Shown piece after piece: positions 21,820 through 31,869 of a stretch of DNA of 64,000 bases (positions are counted from its first letter, which is position 1; every line of letters begins with the position of its first letter). Below the pieces are notes generated by a model. That model did not search any database, was not told the DNA's origin, and saw nothing but the letters and a program-made list of their open reading frames with translations. The position numbers and the translations under genes are program-made. Source of the DNA: Triplophysa rosa (lineage: Eukaryota; Chordata; Actinopteri; Cypriniformes; Nemacheilidae); assembly GCF_024868665.1 (NCBI RefSeq), contig NC_079898.1:7956009-8020008 (forward strand), written 5' to 3'.

Positions 21820-22110
21820 TGGTGTAAGTTTCATTTATTTCCCTTCATTAGTAATATGCGTTGCTAAGGACTTATTCTGGAAAACTTTAAAGGCGATTTT
21901 CTCAATATTTCGATTTTTTTCCACCCTCAGATTCCAGAATTTTAAATGGTTATATCTCGGCCAAATATTGTCCTAACCTAACAAACCATATAATAATAGA
22001 ACGCTTATTTAGTCAGCTTTCAAATGGTGTATAAATCTCAATTTTGAAAAATTGACCCATAAGACTGGTTTTGTGGTCCAGGGTCACATATATGTTATGT
22101 TTAGATATAT

Positions 22111-22390
22111 GGGCAGTTGTGGCCTAATGGTTAGAGAGTCGGACTCGTGACCAGAAGGTTGCCGGTTCGATTCCCAGGGCCGGCGGGTAACAACTGAGGT
22201 GCCCTTGAGCAAGGCACCTTACCCTACTTGTCCCGGACTGCTCCCCGGGCGCTGCAGTGATAGCTGCCCACTGCTCCGGGGGTACGTGTGTTCACTACTC
22301 TCTGGATGGGTTAAATGCAGAGGTCACATTTCGTTGCCTTGTACCTTCGTACATGTGATGACAATAAATTGAATCTAAATCTAAAAAAAA
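22111..22390 (+). mobile_element. V-SINE family element, nearly full length
   Basis: The tRNA-like head has box A TGGCCTAATGGTTAG and box B GGTTCGATTCC (22164-22174). The strongly conserved central part follows (AGGTGCCCTTGAGCAAGGCA, CTGCTCCCCGGGCGCTGCAG). The tail ends in AATCTAAATCTAA and A-rich sequence. It lies inside the Tol2-like insertion, just right of the TIR element. Another head-only copy is at about 6280-6332. Confidence 0.88.
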
Positions 22391-23070
22391 TAATAATCCT
22401 GTATGATCATTTAGCCTCCATTAGCCCCCTAGGCCTAATGTATTTATGAGCAGTGTTCTTTTATTTTGTATATTCCCTTTACCAGTTTTAGCAGCAATTT
22501 ACCAGTAAGTAGTAAGGTTCTTGTAAATAGTAAGTGTAGAAGCCATGTGTTTGTTGGATTTATTACCATTTGTATTACCATAATTTAACTACAAACATAA
22601 CTATAGCTAGTATAATGAAACTATGGTATTTTTAGTTGCTGTGGTTTTACTAAAGATTATTAATTGGAGTATGGTTCCTATATATAGAAAATGGTAAATT
22701 GTGGATAGGCTACTGTGGTTTTACTGCAAATACCATCCCTGCTGAAAAAAAACAATGAATTTTTAATTAGAATGAGATTTTTAAATTAAATTCCTCTTTG
22801 TAGTGTGTTTTGGGTTTTATTCCATAGGATTTACCATCCCACCAATAGAATCCATCACATACAAGTAGACAACAAGTATCCATAGTACAATTCCCATTAT
22901 AACCATTAAATCCATTACATTTTATGTTGTATTTTGGGCGGGTTCTATTGTTTTTATTTCAACAGGAATACTTCAACTATAGTTACTTCAGTAAAAAATT
23001 CGTAAACTTTAGATACGCTTATCGCATAATAAACAGAATTTACAGATAACTGATGATCATATGATCTACT
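22391..23070. other. No gene seen
   Basis: AT-rich interior of the Tol2-like insertion without recognisable coding sequence. Confidence 0.45.
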
Positions 23071-23074
23071 ACAG

Positions 23075-24295
23075 TAGAGGTGGGTAGAGTAGCCAAAATC
23101 TTTACTCAAGTAAAAGTACAAGTAACTAGAGAAATTGTTACTCAAGTAAAAGTAAAAGTCACTATTTTAAAAATTACTTGAGTAAAAGTAAAAAAGTATG
23201 CAATGAAAAAACTACTCAAGTAGCTAGTTACTTAGTTACTTTGTATCTGATTATATAGGCCTACTACATAAATTAATATTAACGCCAATATTTTAATATT
23301 ACATTTTAATCAATATTTTTAATTATCATAAGCAGATATCTTTGCAATATACTAGAGAGACTAAAGAATAGACAAACACAGAAGAGACAAGCATTTCTGT
23401 AAATTTCATCTAGTCCTGATGTCAATGTAGTTTACACAACTTATTTAGAATAATAGACCATGTCAAACTAAAGCATGAACTAAACTCAGAGCATTTCCTA
23501 AGATGATCTAGAACATCTGCAGTGCTCTCTTAAATGAAATACACATTTTTGAACAAAGCTCATGTTTTCTCGTGTTGTGTCACGTGTGTGTTGTGAAACG
23601 CTCTTACTTGTAAACAAACAGTAAACAGTGAACCACACGCCCATCAACAAGTTTTCTTCCTTCTGTTCTTCAAATGTATATTTCTGCAAGCCCACGTCTC
23701 TGTGTCTGACAGGTAACGCGCATGTTGCTGTGTCTGACGAACAGGTCGCGCGGGTGCGCGCATATGGCGGGCATTTATCATTGCTGGCAAACAATATGAC
23801 ACATTTGCAGTTTTGATTGTATAGATATAGATTAATATCCACTTCATCCAACGCTCTTTGTGTTCTGCGTGTTCTTAAGTTTCGCGCTACGAGGAGTGAG
23901 TAATCCTGCTTCAGATGATTCAGATCGTGCTGCGAACTGAACAAATCATTTGAACTGATTCATTAGCCTATTCAAATGGTTTTGCCCATTGTTCAATTAA
24001 TGCTTTCAAAAGAATCGACTCAAAAGAATCGATCACTCGGGAATGCCCGTAAAAAGAGACGACAACCTTGAAATAAACAACGCTTTTAAAAAGCATATTT
24101 TAAAATGAAGGAACGAAGGAACGTCACGCAATGTAAGTTATGTAACGAAGTAAAAGTACAGATTTTCTATTAGAAATTTACTCAAGTAAGAGTAAAAGTA
24201 CACACTTTTAATTTTACTTAAAAAGTACATATTCTCCAAAATGTTACTCAAGTAAATGTAACGAAGTAAATGTAGCGCGTTACTACCCACCTCTG
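23075..24295. mobile_element. Second, nested Tol2-like non-autonomous hAT element
   Basis: It starts TAGAGGTGGGTAGAGTAGCC and ends, read inward, CAGAGGTGGGTAGTAACGCG. Both ends continue with many ACTCAAGTAAAAGTA words. Length is 1.22 kb without a transposase frame. The 8-bp flanks do not match, so boundaries may be off by a few bases. Confidence 0.7.
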
Positions 24296-24720
24296 AGTAC
24301 ATATCTGTAGGTAAAGAGGAACAATACGCAAAGTTTGGGGAATAAAGAAGTCAGAAATTCAAAAAAATGTTTATTCTGTAAGTATTTTAAAACTGAAATG
24401 ATGTGTTCAGTTTTTGCGCAAACAAAACAGCACGAATGAAGCACGCAGACTGTCTGTCAACTGTAAATTTGACTTTTGACTTTTTTTATTTGATTGATTT
24501 TAGGATTGTTGGTCACAAATAATTTCTTTCAATTATGAGTTATTTTGATGAGTTTTAATGTGTAAAATGTGTCTTTTGAGACTATAATCAAGTTGTTCAA
24601 GAGCGGTTTGATTTGGATGTTTATATGGCATGCAGTTCCCTCATAAATCATTTTTCTTCCTCTTACCCCTTTACTCCCCAAACTTTGCATATTGTTCCCC
24701 TTTATCTACAGATATGTACT
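24296..24720. repeat. Inverted-repeat element with arms of about 60 bp
   Basis: AGTACATATCTGTAGGTAAA at 24296 is mirrored by CTACAGATATGTACT ending at 24720. The match continues inward through GGAACAATA.GCAAAGTTTGGGGA with few mismatches. No frame lies between. The left arm touches the end of the nested hAT exactly. Confidence 0.65.
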
Positions 24721-25260
24721 GTAGAGGTACATTATTGTTACAATTACTTATGCTGTAAATCCTCTTTAATTATGCGGTACATTGCGGGCCGTAATCTAAA
24801 GCGTTACCAAAACATCATTCATTTTCCAAATCGCTTTAAATGATATAGCAGCAGATCAGAAGTTAACATGCACGCGTAGCTCAAGGTGTATGTGATGCTT
24901 ATTTACCGTTATGCCGATCATTTTCATGACAATGTTTCTACGATCTTTGACTGATCGTAACCCACAGATGATTACACCACACTTTAACATGTGCCTTTTT
25001 CGTCTTTTATTGTTCTATTTGCCTTTTTAGAGAGCTATCAATGGTGTAGCAGCGCCTACGTTTAGATTAGTTTAGCGGGGAAGATCCCAGAGTTGCCAGA
25101 TTTGCGTAAAAAAATCTGCCAAATGGCCATTCAAAGCTTGCCGGAAAACCACGAGTTTAGAAAAACTGAAATACTTGGCAACAGTAAAAGGTCCTGGCAG
25201 ATCGCAAGCCAGATAAATTGCGCACACAGGAAACCCCGCTGCATAGAAACCATTTTCTAC
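24721..25260. other. No gene seen
   Basis: Interior of the large hAT insertion. GAGTTGCCAGATTTGCGT near 25090 resembles sequence found in other hAT-type elements but gives no protein. Confidence 0.4.
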
Positions 25261-25448
25261 TTTTTGACCTTTTTATAAATGTAGTGGAGTAAAAAGTATG
25301 ATATTTGTCTTTCAAATGTAATGAAGTTAAAGTACAAGTACTCAGAAAAAATAATACTCAAGTAAAGTACAGATACTCAAAAAGAGTACTTAAGTATAGT
25401 ACTCAGGTAAATTTACTTCGTTACTGTCCACCTCTGTGTATCAATAAC

Positions 25449-25765
25449 ATCTTGGTTACGGATGTAACCCCAGTTCCCTGATGGAGGGAACGAGACGTTG
25501 TGTCGAGCCGACATAATGAGTTCGTCCTTGAGAACCAATCGCTTCCGACTTCTTAGAAAAGGCCAATGAAATTGGCGAATGAAATTTGCATGCCGGACTT
25601 ATCCGGGTATAAAAGGGAGACGGCGTGCCTCATTCATTCACCTTTGTTCTGAGGAGCCTGAGACCTCTCACGACTGCTGCAGTGGGCAGCACGTGTTGTG
25701 GCAAGAAGGACACAACGTCTCGTTCCCTCCATCAGGGAACTGAGGTTACATCCATAACCAAGACA
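25449..25765. repeat. DIRS terminal region, second copy
   Basis: GGTTACGGATGTAACCCCAG at 25455 and its inverted copy up to 25765 enclose a core with CCGGGTATAAAAGGGAGACG, a good TATA box on the plus strand. It matches 16866-17189 inverted. Confidence 0.75.
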
Positions 25766-26482
25766 TTCCCTTTCTGTCGGTCTCTCGATGTTGTGTCAAG
25801 CCGACAGATGGGGTTCCTATGGAAAATACCACAACACTGTGCCCTGTCACAGTCTCTAGCGAAGCGACGGTGACTGGCCTGGGCGTGTCAGCCGTTAGCG
25901 CTACCGCGAAATTGTAACCTACCAGTGGGTAGGTAGGGGGTCCCAGAGCTTTTCTTGAAAGGTGTGAAGGCCCCTGCCTTCGGCCTCACAGGCGGCGTCC
26001 TTGTTTCTCTAACAGCGAGAAGCCACCCGGTACCGTAAGGCCACTGGGTAAGCGCTACTTCCTCAAATGGGGGATGCGCTACAGAGACCACATCCTACCT
26101 CAGGGAGGAGTTTAGTGGAGATACCAACATGGTCTCACCGTTAGGGGAGAACTCATGGGAGGAAAGTGCGGACTGAAGGAGTTAACCGCAAGGTGGAGGT
26201 CCACCTAGGGAAGGTCATGGGTAACCAAGGTGGGAACCAATCATGAGGATACATCAGACAGAACCGCCCTGCTGGGGGGTTACAACGTCCGGTAGCACTA
26301 GGTCCGTTAGAGCTATGTTGTGGATAACTCAGTTGGTACCCGGCCTAAGGGGCAGGGCTGCTCTGCCCAGCCCGCCCGCAGGAGATGCTTGCTTAGTGAT
26401 GGATGGAGTGCCTGTTCTTCACCCAGTGGGAATGGCTGGGGTCGGGCCTGATGGTGTTCTCGATCTTCCTGGGGTCCTCCCA

Positions 26483-27378
26483 TCAGGGCCGCTTCTGCTT
26501 CCGCGGCGGCTGCTGACGGGGCGGTGGTCTCCTTCTCGACATCTTCCGGGGGGCCGTCTGGTTGGGGGGTGCCGGAGCCGGCATCGAAGAGAACCGGGGC
26601 TGCTGGGGAGCAGACGCCGCACGGGATCTTGACGGCTGGAAGGCGGCCGAGTCGCGGCAGGGCAGAATGTGCTTGATGGCCTCCGTCTGCTTCTTCACTG
26701 TCAAGAACTGCTGGGAGAAGTCCTCGACAGTATCGCCGAACAGCCCCCCTTGCGAGATGGGTGCGTCGAGAAAGCGGACTTTCTCGATGTCACGCATCTG
26801 TGCAATGTTAAGCCTGAGGTGTCTCTCCTGGAACACAAGTGTGGACATCGTCCGACCCAGGGCCCGCGCGGTCACCTTGGTCGCCCGTAGGGCGAGGTCG
26901 GTGGCGGTGCGGAGTTCCTGCATAAGCGCTGCGTCGGTCTTACCCTTGTGGAGCTCTTTCAACGCCTTGGCCAGGTGGACTTGCAGGATGGCCATGGCGT
27001 GGAGGGAGGAGGCAGTTTGGCCCGCAGCAGAGTAATCCTTCGACAATAGAGTTGCCGAAAACTTACATGGTTTGGACGGGAGTCTAGGTCGACCTCTCCA
27101 GGTGGCCGCCATCTGCGGGCACAGATGTACCACGACGGCACGCTCCACCTGGGGCACATCGACATAGCCTCTAGCTGCCCCACCATCGAGGGAAGTAAGG
27201 GCGACAGAACTAGTTTGACGGGAACACGCCGAAAAGGGGGCGTTCCAGGTCTAACTGAGTTCCTCATGCACTTCTGGGAAATACGGCACCAGGGCCGGGC
27301 GCAGCTTGGACCCGCGCTCAGACCCAAGGTACCACGTATCCAGCCGAGAGCACTGGGGAAGGGGCGGTGCCCGGGCAA
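26483..27378 (-). pseudogene. DIRS gag-like protein, decayed at its N-terminus
   Basis: The well-kept part (27157-26483, 224 residues) has PQVERAVVVHLCPQ, KDYSAAGQTASSLHAMAILQ, LALRATKVTARALGRTMSTL, VRFLDAPISQGGLFGDTVED and FLTVKKQTEAIKHILP, then a basic Arg/Pro-rich tail. These are hallmarks of the first ORF of fish DIRS elements. Upstream, 27378-27160 continues only in another frame (GTPPFRRVPVKL), and the true frame has stops. The product would bind and package RNA in an intact element. Confidence 0.82.
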
Positions 27379-27545
27379 CCATGGCTGTCATTTTGACGTC
27401 CGCTTCTTCCTGGGCTCGACCTCCCGAGGAATCGTCGGGGTCGGTAAGTCCGATGCTGCAAGGGACATCTCATCATCAATCACGCACCGTTTCCGAATAC
27501 GTGGCTGAGGAACAAGATGGTGTGGGACCGCTTCAGGTTCTGGTC

Positions 27546-29330
27546 ACCAGATCTTAGACTTCTTGAGGGGATATATTGGTGTAGCAATTCAGATAGGTAG
27601 CTGGGTGCTTGGTTGTGCAAAGATTTAAAAACAAACAATAAGATTTTAAAATGTATTCTAAATTGTACCGGCAGCCAATGAAGGGCCTTTAAAAGCGGAG
27701 TAGCGTGATCCCTTTTTTTCTTTTTTAAAAGAAATCTAGAGGCAGCATTTTGGACCAGTTGAAGACGGGCAATTTGGGCTTTAGAAATGCCACAGTATAG
27801 CGAGTTGCAATAGTCGAGCCGCGACGTAATAAAAGCATGCACCGCCATCTCCAGTGTAAGGAAATGTTTAATTTTTGCAAGTATGCGTAACTGATGAAAG
27901 CTGGACCCAATTACAGTAGACATTTGTTTATCGAACTTTAATGAGTCATCCAAAATAACACCCAGATTCCGTACCTGCGAGGACCTAAAGGCAGATATGG
28001 ATCCGACGTCATAATTAAATGCTTTCGAATTTTCTGCAGGGCCAAAAATGATTACTTCAGTTTTTTCCTTATTTAATGTTAGAAATTTTTGAGATAACCA
28101 GGATTTAACCTCATCTAAACAGGCTGAGAGAGCAGTCATGGCCAGTGGATCATTTTTCCTAAAAGGTAAATAGATTTGAGTGTCATCAGCGTAACAGTGG
28201 AATGACACTCCGTGTTTTCTAAAAATAGATCCTAGAGGTAACATATATAATGAAAAAAGGGAAGGAGACAAAATAGAACCTTGCAGGAGGCCACAGGGGA
28301 GAGAATCAGTGGAGGATAGAAATTCTCCTAGTCTAACAACATATTTCCTATCAGATAAAAATGAATGGAACCACTTTAGAACTGTGCCAGAGAGACCCAC
28401 CCACGATTTAAGTCTATTTATTAAATCCGAGTGGTTAATGGTGTTGAAAGCAGCTGATAAATCTAAGAGAACGAGAACCACAGAGTCACCTGTGTCGGTG
28501 GCTAGAAAGATGTCGTTTAGCACTCTCAGAAGGGCAGATTCTGTACTGTGGGCAGCCTTAAAACCAGATTGAAAATGCTCAAACTGATTATTTACAGCAA
28601 GGAAAGATTGAAGTTGGAACAATACAATCTTTTCCAAAACCTTGGAGATAAATGGCAAAACAGAGATCGGGCGGTAATTTTTTAAAACTGATATATCTAG
28701 TGGCTTCTTCAGGAGAGATGTGACCGTAGCCACTTTCAGATAAGCAGGAACCACCCCAGTTGAAAGACACTTATTTAAAAAGGATACTAGACCTGGTCCA
28801 ACCGCATCAACAATTTGCTTTAAAAACCTAGGGTGGATAATATCATTTGTAGAAAAGGAGGTTTTCAGCTTGGCAATAATGTCACTGAGTGATTGAAAGG
28901 AGACAGGTTCAAAAACGTCTCAAGAAGCAGATGGGGGGAGAGGCAGCTCAATAGGGGGAGTATGAGTCACCATTTCAAGTTTAACTACTTTTTCCTTAAA
29001 AAACCTCGAGAAGCTTTCACAAAGAGCAACAGAGGCAACAGATACAGTGTTGACCGGGGGATTTACAACAGAATGTATGACCGAAAACAAGACTTTAGGT
29101 CTAGACTGATTTTGTAATATTAAATTTGAAAAGTAGGTTGCCTTAGCCGATTTGGCGGCTCTCTGAAAAGCCAATAAACTGTTTTTAAGCAACTGTATAC
29201 ATCTCACTACAGTTGCTTAAAAACAGTTTCTTCCACTTCTTCCACTTACGCTCAGCCTTTCTACAAGCTTGCCTTAGCAGCCTAGTCTCAGCAGTATACC
29301 ACAGTTCAGATTTTTGTTTATGCTTAATAG
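27546..29330 (-). pseudogene. L2 LINE reverse transcriptase
   Basis: The RT runs FEPVSFQSLSDIIAKL, VVPAYLKVATVTSLLKKP, NYRPISVLPFISKVLEKI, LLDLSAAFNTINHSDLINRL, SLPCGLLQGSILSPSLFSLY, the catalytic YADDTQIY, QKFLTLNKEKTEVIIFGP, NLGVILDDSLKFD and the thumb-like LLKALHWLPVQFRIHFKILL. An in-frame TGA near 28919, where Arg is expected, separates the RT from the preceding linker. A 22-bp hairpin at 29176-29229 disturbs the linker frame. All palm motifs are present, so decay is modest, but the C-terminus is lost at the DIRS border. Confidence 0.85.
29176..29229. repeat. Perfect 22-bp inverted repeat (hairpin, 10-base loop)
   Basis: AAACTGTTTTTAAGCAACTG at 29176 onward is matched exactly by its complement ending at 29229; the loop is TACATCTCAC. 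It sits inside LINE coding sequence and breaks the frame. Confidence 0.85.
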
Positions 29331-29339
29331 GCTTTAAAG

Positions 29340-30438
29340 CAGGGGTCACTAACTAGCGGACTCCGGTCCGAATGCGGACCGCGAGATGCGTCCGTCCGGA
29401 CCTCAAAGACTTTTGACATAATAAAAAAAATGAACGCCTAACATTATTTTCTAATGCAATCAAATTTATAGCAGGCACATCAAGGTCCGCTCAGTAGCAG
29501 TTTGGGTCCTACGGTGCCACGGACAGTTAACATATGCGCACTGTCGCTACGTTCAGACGTCGTTGAGTGAAGAGAGTCGAGACAGACTCGCTGCACAGCG
29601 CACAGACAGATGTAACTGTCAGTGATTGAAAAACAATGTCCTTTTCAAAAGTTAGAAAAGTTGACGCCGAAAACCATGTTTTCCGAGATGAATGGGTGGA
29701 GAGACTTGCATTTATTCTTCCTGCATCGACATGCACGAGACCGGTTTGTCTCATTTGCTCGGAGTCTGTTGCGGTTGTCAAAATTGGAAACCTTAAACGG
29801 TATTATGAAATTAGACGTGGACACTTTGAAGAAACTTACCCGCAGCAGTCCGAGGTAAGGACACGGAAAATATATTAGCTCAATGCCCAGTAAGAGCGAT
29901 CTACACGGGTCCTCCCTCACTCACTTACCGCCCAACAACCAGCATATGAATGTTCACTAAGAATACAGTGGATCTTAGGAAAACATAACAAGCCCTTTAC
30001 TGATGGGAAAAAAGTAAAAGAGTGCATGGAGGCTTCTGTGAAACACTTTTAGAAGGAAAATAAAGACATGAACTAAAAGAAAATATGAAACAAATCCCCC
30101 TTTCAGCTGCAACAGCCACAAGAAGAGCTGAAACGTTATCAGAGGATAATCAGTCACAACTTGATGCTGCTATTTATTAATCTCAGTTCAGCAGAAAACA
30201 ACACTTTAGTTTTCTTTTAAAGTTGTTAATGTTGAAATGAATGTATGTTCAGTGCAGGTTTAGAGATTAGGGCATTTTGCACATGTTCCTTCATTATATT
30301 GTTGTCAGACATTGTTATGCCATCGTATAGATATAAAAAAACATCTATTCATATTTTTAGGTATTTAATTGTCCAGACCTTGGCTGGTAAGGAGGGTTCG
30401 TTTACTGGACCTCAAGCAATTTTAGTTGAAGACTCCTG
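29340..30438 (+). mobile_element. Charlie-like hAT element, 1099 bp, with perfect 8-bp TSD
   Basis: The ends read inward CAGGGGTCACTAACTAGCGG and CAGGAGTCTTCAACTAAA. CTTTAAAG flanks it exactly at 29332-29339 and 30439-30446. The insertion is in the linker of the L2 LINE. It keeps the start of a transposase gene (next entry) and lacks most of the rest. Confidence 0.9.
29636..30185 (+). pseudogene. hAT transposase N-terminus (BED-like zinc finger), internally deleted
   Basis: Exon 1 (29636-29854) encodes SKVRKVDAENHVFRDEWVER, then CTRPVCLICSESVAVVKIGN and LKRYYEIRRGHFEE. This is the Cys-x2-Cys ... His finger seen in GTF2IRD2/ZBED-type hAT proteins, ending at a GTAAGG donor. A second part at about 29965-30180 gives LGKHNKPFTDGKKVKECMEA and, after a frameshift, AATATRRAETLSEDNQSQLD, matching the next block of the same transposases. 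The catalytic domain is absent. Confidence 0.75.
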
Positions 30439-30458
30439 CTTTAAAGGAACAGTCTCAT

Positions 30459-31493
30459 TTAATACAGTACATCAAGCCAGGTGCTATTTAACAGATGTTT
30501 GTCTGCATCCAGGTCCGCTAACGGAGAGACCATAAGTAGATGAGAACTGGACTTAGTGAAACACTGACTAAAACTTTCACTGAGCTGAGTAGAAAAAACC
30601 CTGGACATAGACGATTTTTTAGAAAAGACATGAGGAATACTTTGAAGAGACATGGAAAATAAAATAGGCTTGTGATCAGAGAGCATATAATCAGAGACTA
30701 TAGTATCAGCAATATTGACCCCGTAGGAAAGAACAAGGTCCAGAGTATGACCGTGGATATGCGTGGGATTTTTAACCCACTGTATCAGGTTAAAAGTGTC
30801 AATTATATTAAGAAATTCCTTTGACATCGGGTTTGCCTGACAGCAGACATGAATTTTAAAATCCCCCACCAATAAAAAACGATCAAATTTAATGACTATG
30901 TTACCAATAAAGTCAGTGAATTGTTGTACAAAGTCCTTAACTGAGTGTGGAGGACGGTAGATCACCCCTAAGCCGACAGGACCATTCCAGTCGAGATGGA
31001 GAAGTTGGACTTCAAAGCTGGTGTAAGTATCTACCGGGACGTTGCGACATTGTGCAAGATATGTGTTTTTCATCACAGTCACAAGCCCACCCCCTCGTCC
31101 ACATTTGCGAGGGGAGTTAAAGAATGTACAGTCAACCGGGACCAGTATAGAAAAAGGGGTAAGATCGCCATCCTTAATCCATGATTCAGTTATGAACATA
31201 AAATCCAAATTGTGCGAAGAGAAAAAGTTATTCAGCAGGAAAGTCTTATTCACCACTGAACGCGCGTCGATTAAAACCATCTTGGGTGGAGGACAGCTCC
31301 GGAGGAGAGTGACACTCTGCGCAGCGGCCGCAGCACACCAGGAGCCGCTCCAGCTCTTTGGAGAAGACGGCCGGTCCGAGGAGGGCCAACCCTGGGGACG
31401 GAGGGCGGGAACAGGGGAAGAACGGGTCGAAGCCACCGATGAGCCTGATCCAGGAGCCGCCAGACCATGGAGACGACATATGACGGCTCGCAA
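30459..31493 (-). pseudogene. L2 LINE apurinic-type endonuclease domain
   Basis: The frame gives LLNNFFSSHNLDFMFITESW, then CGRGGGLVTVMKN, LLVGDFKIHV and VSDYMLSDHKPILFSM. These correspond to the ITETW, GDFN.H and SDH motifs of the LINE endonuclease. In GDFN the Asn is replaced by Lys (GDFK), which should inactivate it. The frame ends at a TAA after NSTWLDVLY. Upstream, 31756-31494 carries VVYDRQTLLDIRSAF in another frame, the usual start of L2 proteins. Confidence 0.82.
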
Positions 31494-31869
31494 AAAGGGC
31501 TTGGGATACAGCCTGCATGCAGGCGGGCTTTCAGCTTGATCGAACGAGCTCCCCGAGACCTGCGCTTCCTCCGTGAGTTGGTCAGGGCCCAGCAGCAGAT
31601 GACATCCGGAATATCCATTGTGACACTCCCGTACAGTTTATTTAAGACACACTCCACATCCGATTTGTGAAAGTTTAAAAATGCTGATCTGATATCTAAA
31701 AGAGTCTGGCGGTCATAGACCACAAGGGCACCACAGTTTGAGAACCGAACATACAACCGAAAATGCCCTTGTTACTGAGATTACATCTGTTATTGACACA
31801 AGGCCCAGCGAACGCCAGGTTCTGGAATGTACCTATCTATGACGACATTGAAAGGTTGAACACCACCTC

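Larger units (their letters stand above)
19260..22088 (+). mobile_element. TIR DNA transposon carrying a five-exon gene (2.83 kb)
   Basis: The ends are mirror images: TGTGACCCTGGACCACAAAA at 19260 and its complement ending at 22088. They lead into about 200 bp of subterminal sequence on each side that is shared, in the same order, with the 434-bp element at 45828-46261. The flanks share only TA (19258-19259, 22089-22090). The interior carries the gene at 19729-21678. The family of the transposon is not certain; the ends are of a type very common in cyprinids. Confidence 0.82.
18867..25436. mobile_element. Tol2-like hAT transposon insertion, 6.57 kb, with nested elements
   Basis: The ends are CAGAGGTGGACGAAGTA and, reading inward from the other side, CAGAGGTGGACAGTAACGAAGTA. 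Both are followed by runs of (A)AAGTACTCAAGTA-type sequence as in Tol2-related hAT elements. The flanks TGTAACAA (18859-18866) and TGTATCAA (25437-25444) match at 7 of 8 positions, as an 8-bp hAT target duplication should. No hAT transposase remains. The interior holds, in order, a palindromic MITE, a different TIR element with a gene, a V-SINE, a second Tol2-like element and an inverted-repeat element. Confidence 0.85.
25446..27545 (-). mobile_element. DIRS deletion derivative (gag plus 3' terminal region, pol missing)
   Basis: Read on the minus strand: gag (about 27500-26480), then directly the 3' non-coding region (26440-25800) and the terminal repeat (25765-25449). The RT, RNase H and recombinase of about 3 kb expected between gag and the 3' region are absent. 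The 3' region and terminal repeat match those of the plus-strand copy at 16200-17189. The left end lies within a dozen bases of the 3' end of the Tol2-like insertion. The 5' end is cut at about 27545 against the L2 LINE. Confidence 0.85.
27546..31760 (-). mobile_element. L2-type LINE, nearly full length but 3'-truncated and split by a hAT
   Basis: Read on the minus strand: 5' region (about 31756), endonuclease (31493-30459), linker (30450-29100, interrupted by the hAT 29340-30438) and reverse transcriptase (29207-27546). The 3' end is replaced by the DIRS gag border at about 27545. Removing the hAT and one TSD copy rejoins the linker (KPIKHKQKSELWYTAETRLL, ACRKAERKWK). Confidence 0.85.

Noticed and set aside
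22111..22180. A tRNA gene
   Set aside because: Box A and B are present, but the cloverleaf is not kept and the sequence continues into the V-SINE central domain.
23067..24303. 8-bp target duplication for the nested Tol2-like element
   Set aside because: TACTACAG and AGTACATA do not match, so no TSD is claimed.
26562..27508. Plus-strand frames of 127-157 codons
   Set aside because: Shadows of the DIRS gag on the minus strand.
31042..31539. Plus-strand 165-codon frame
   Set aside because: Shadow of the LINE endonuclease and upstream protein on the minus strand.
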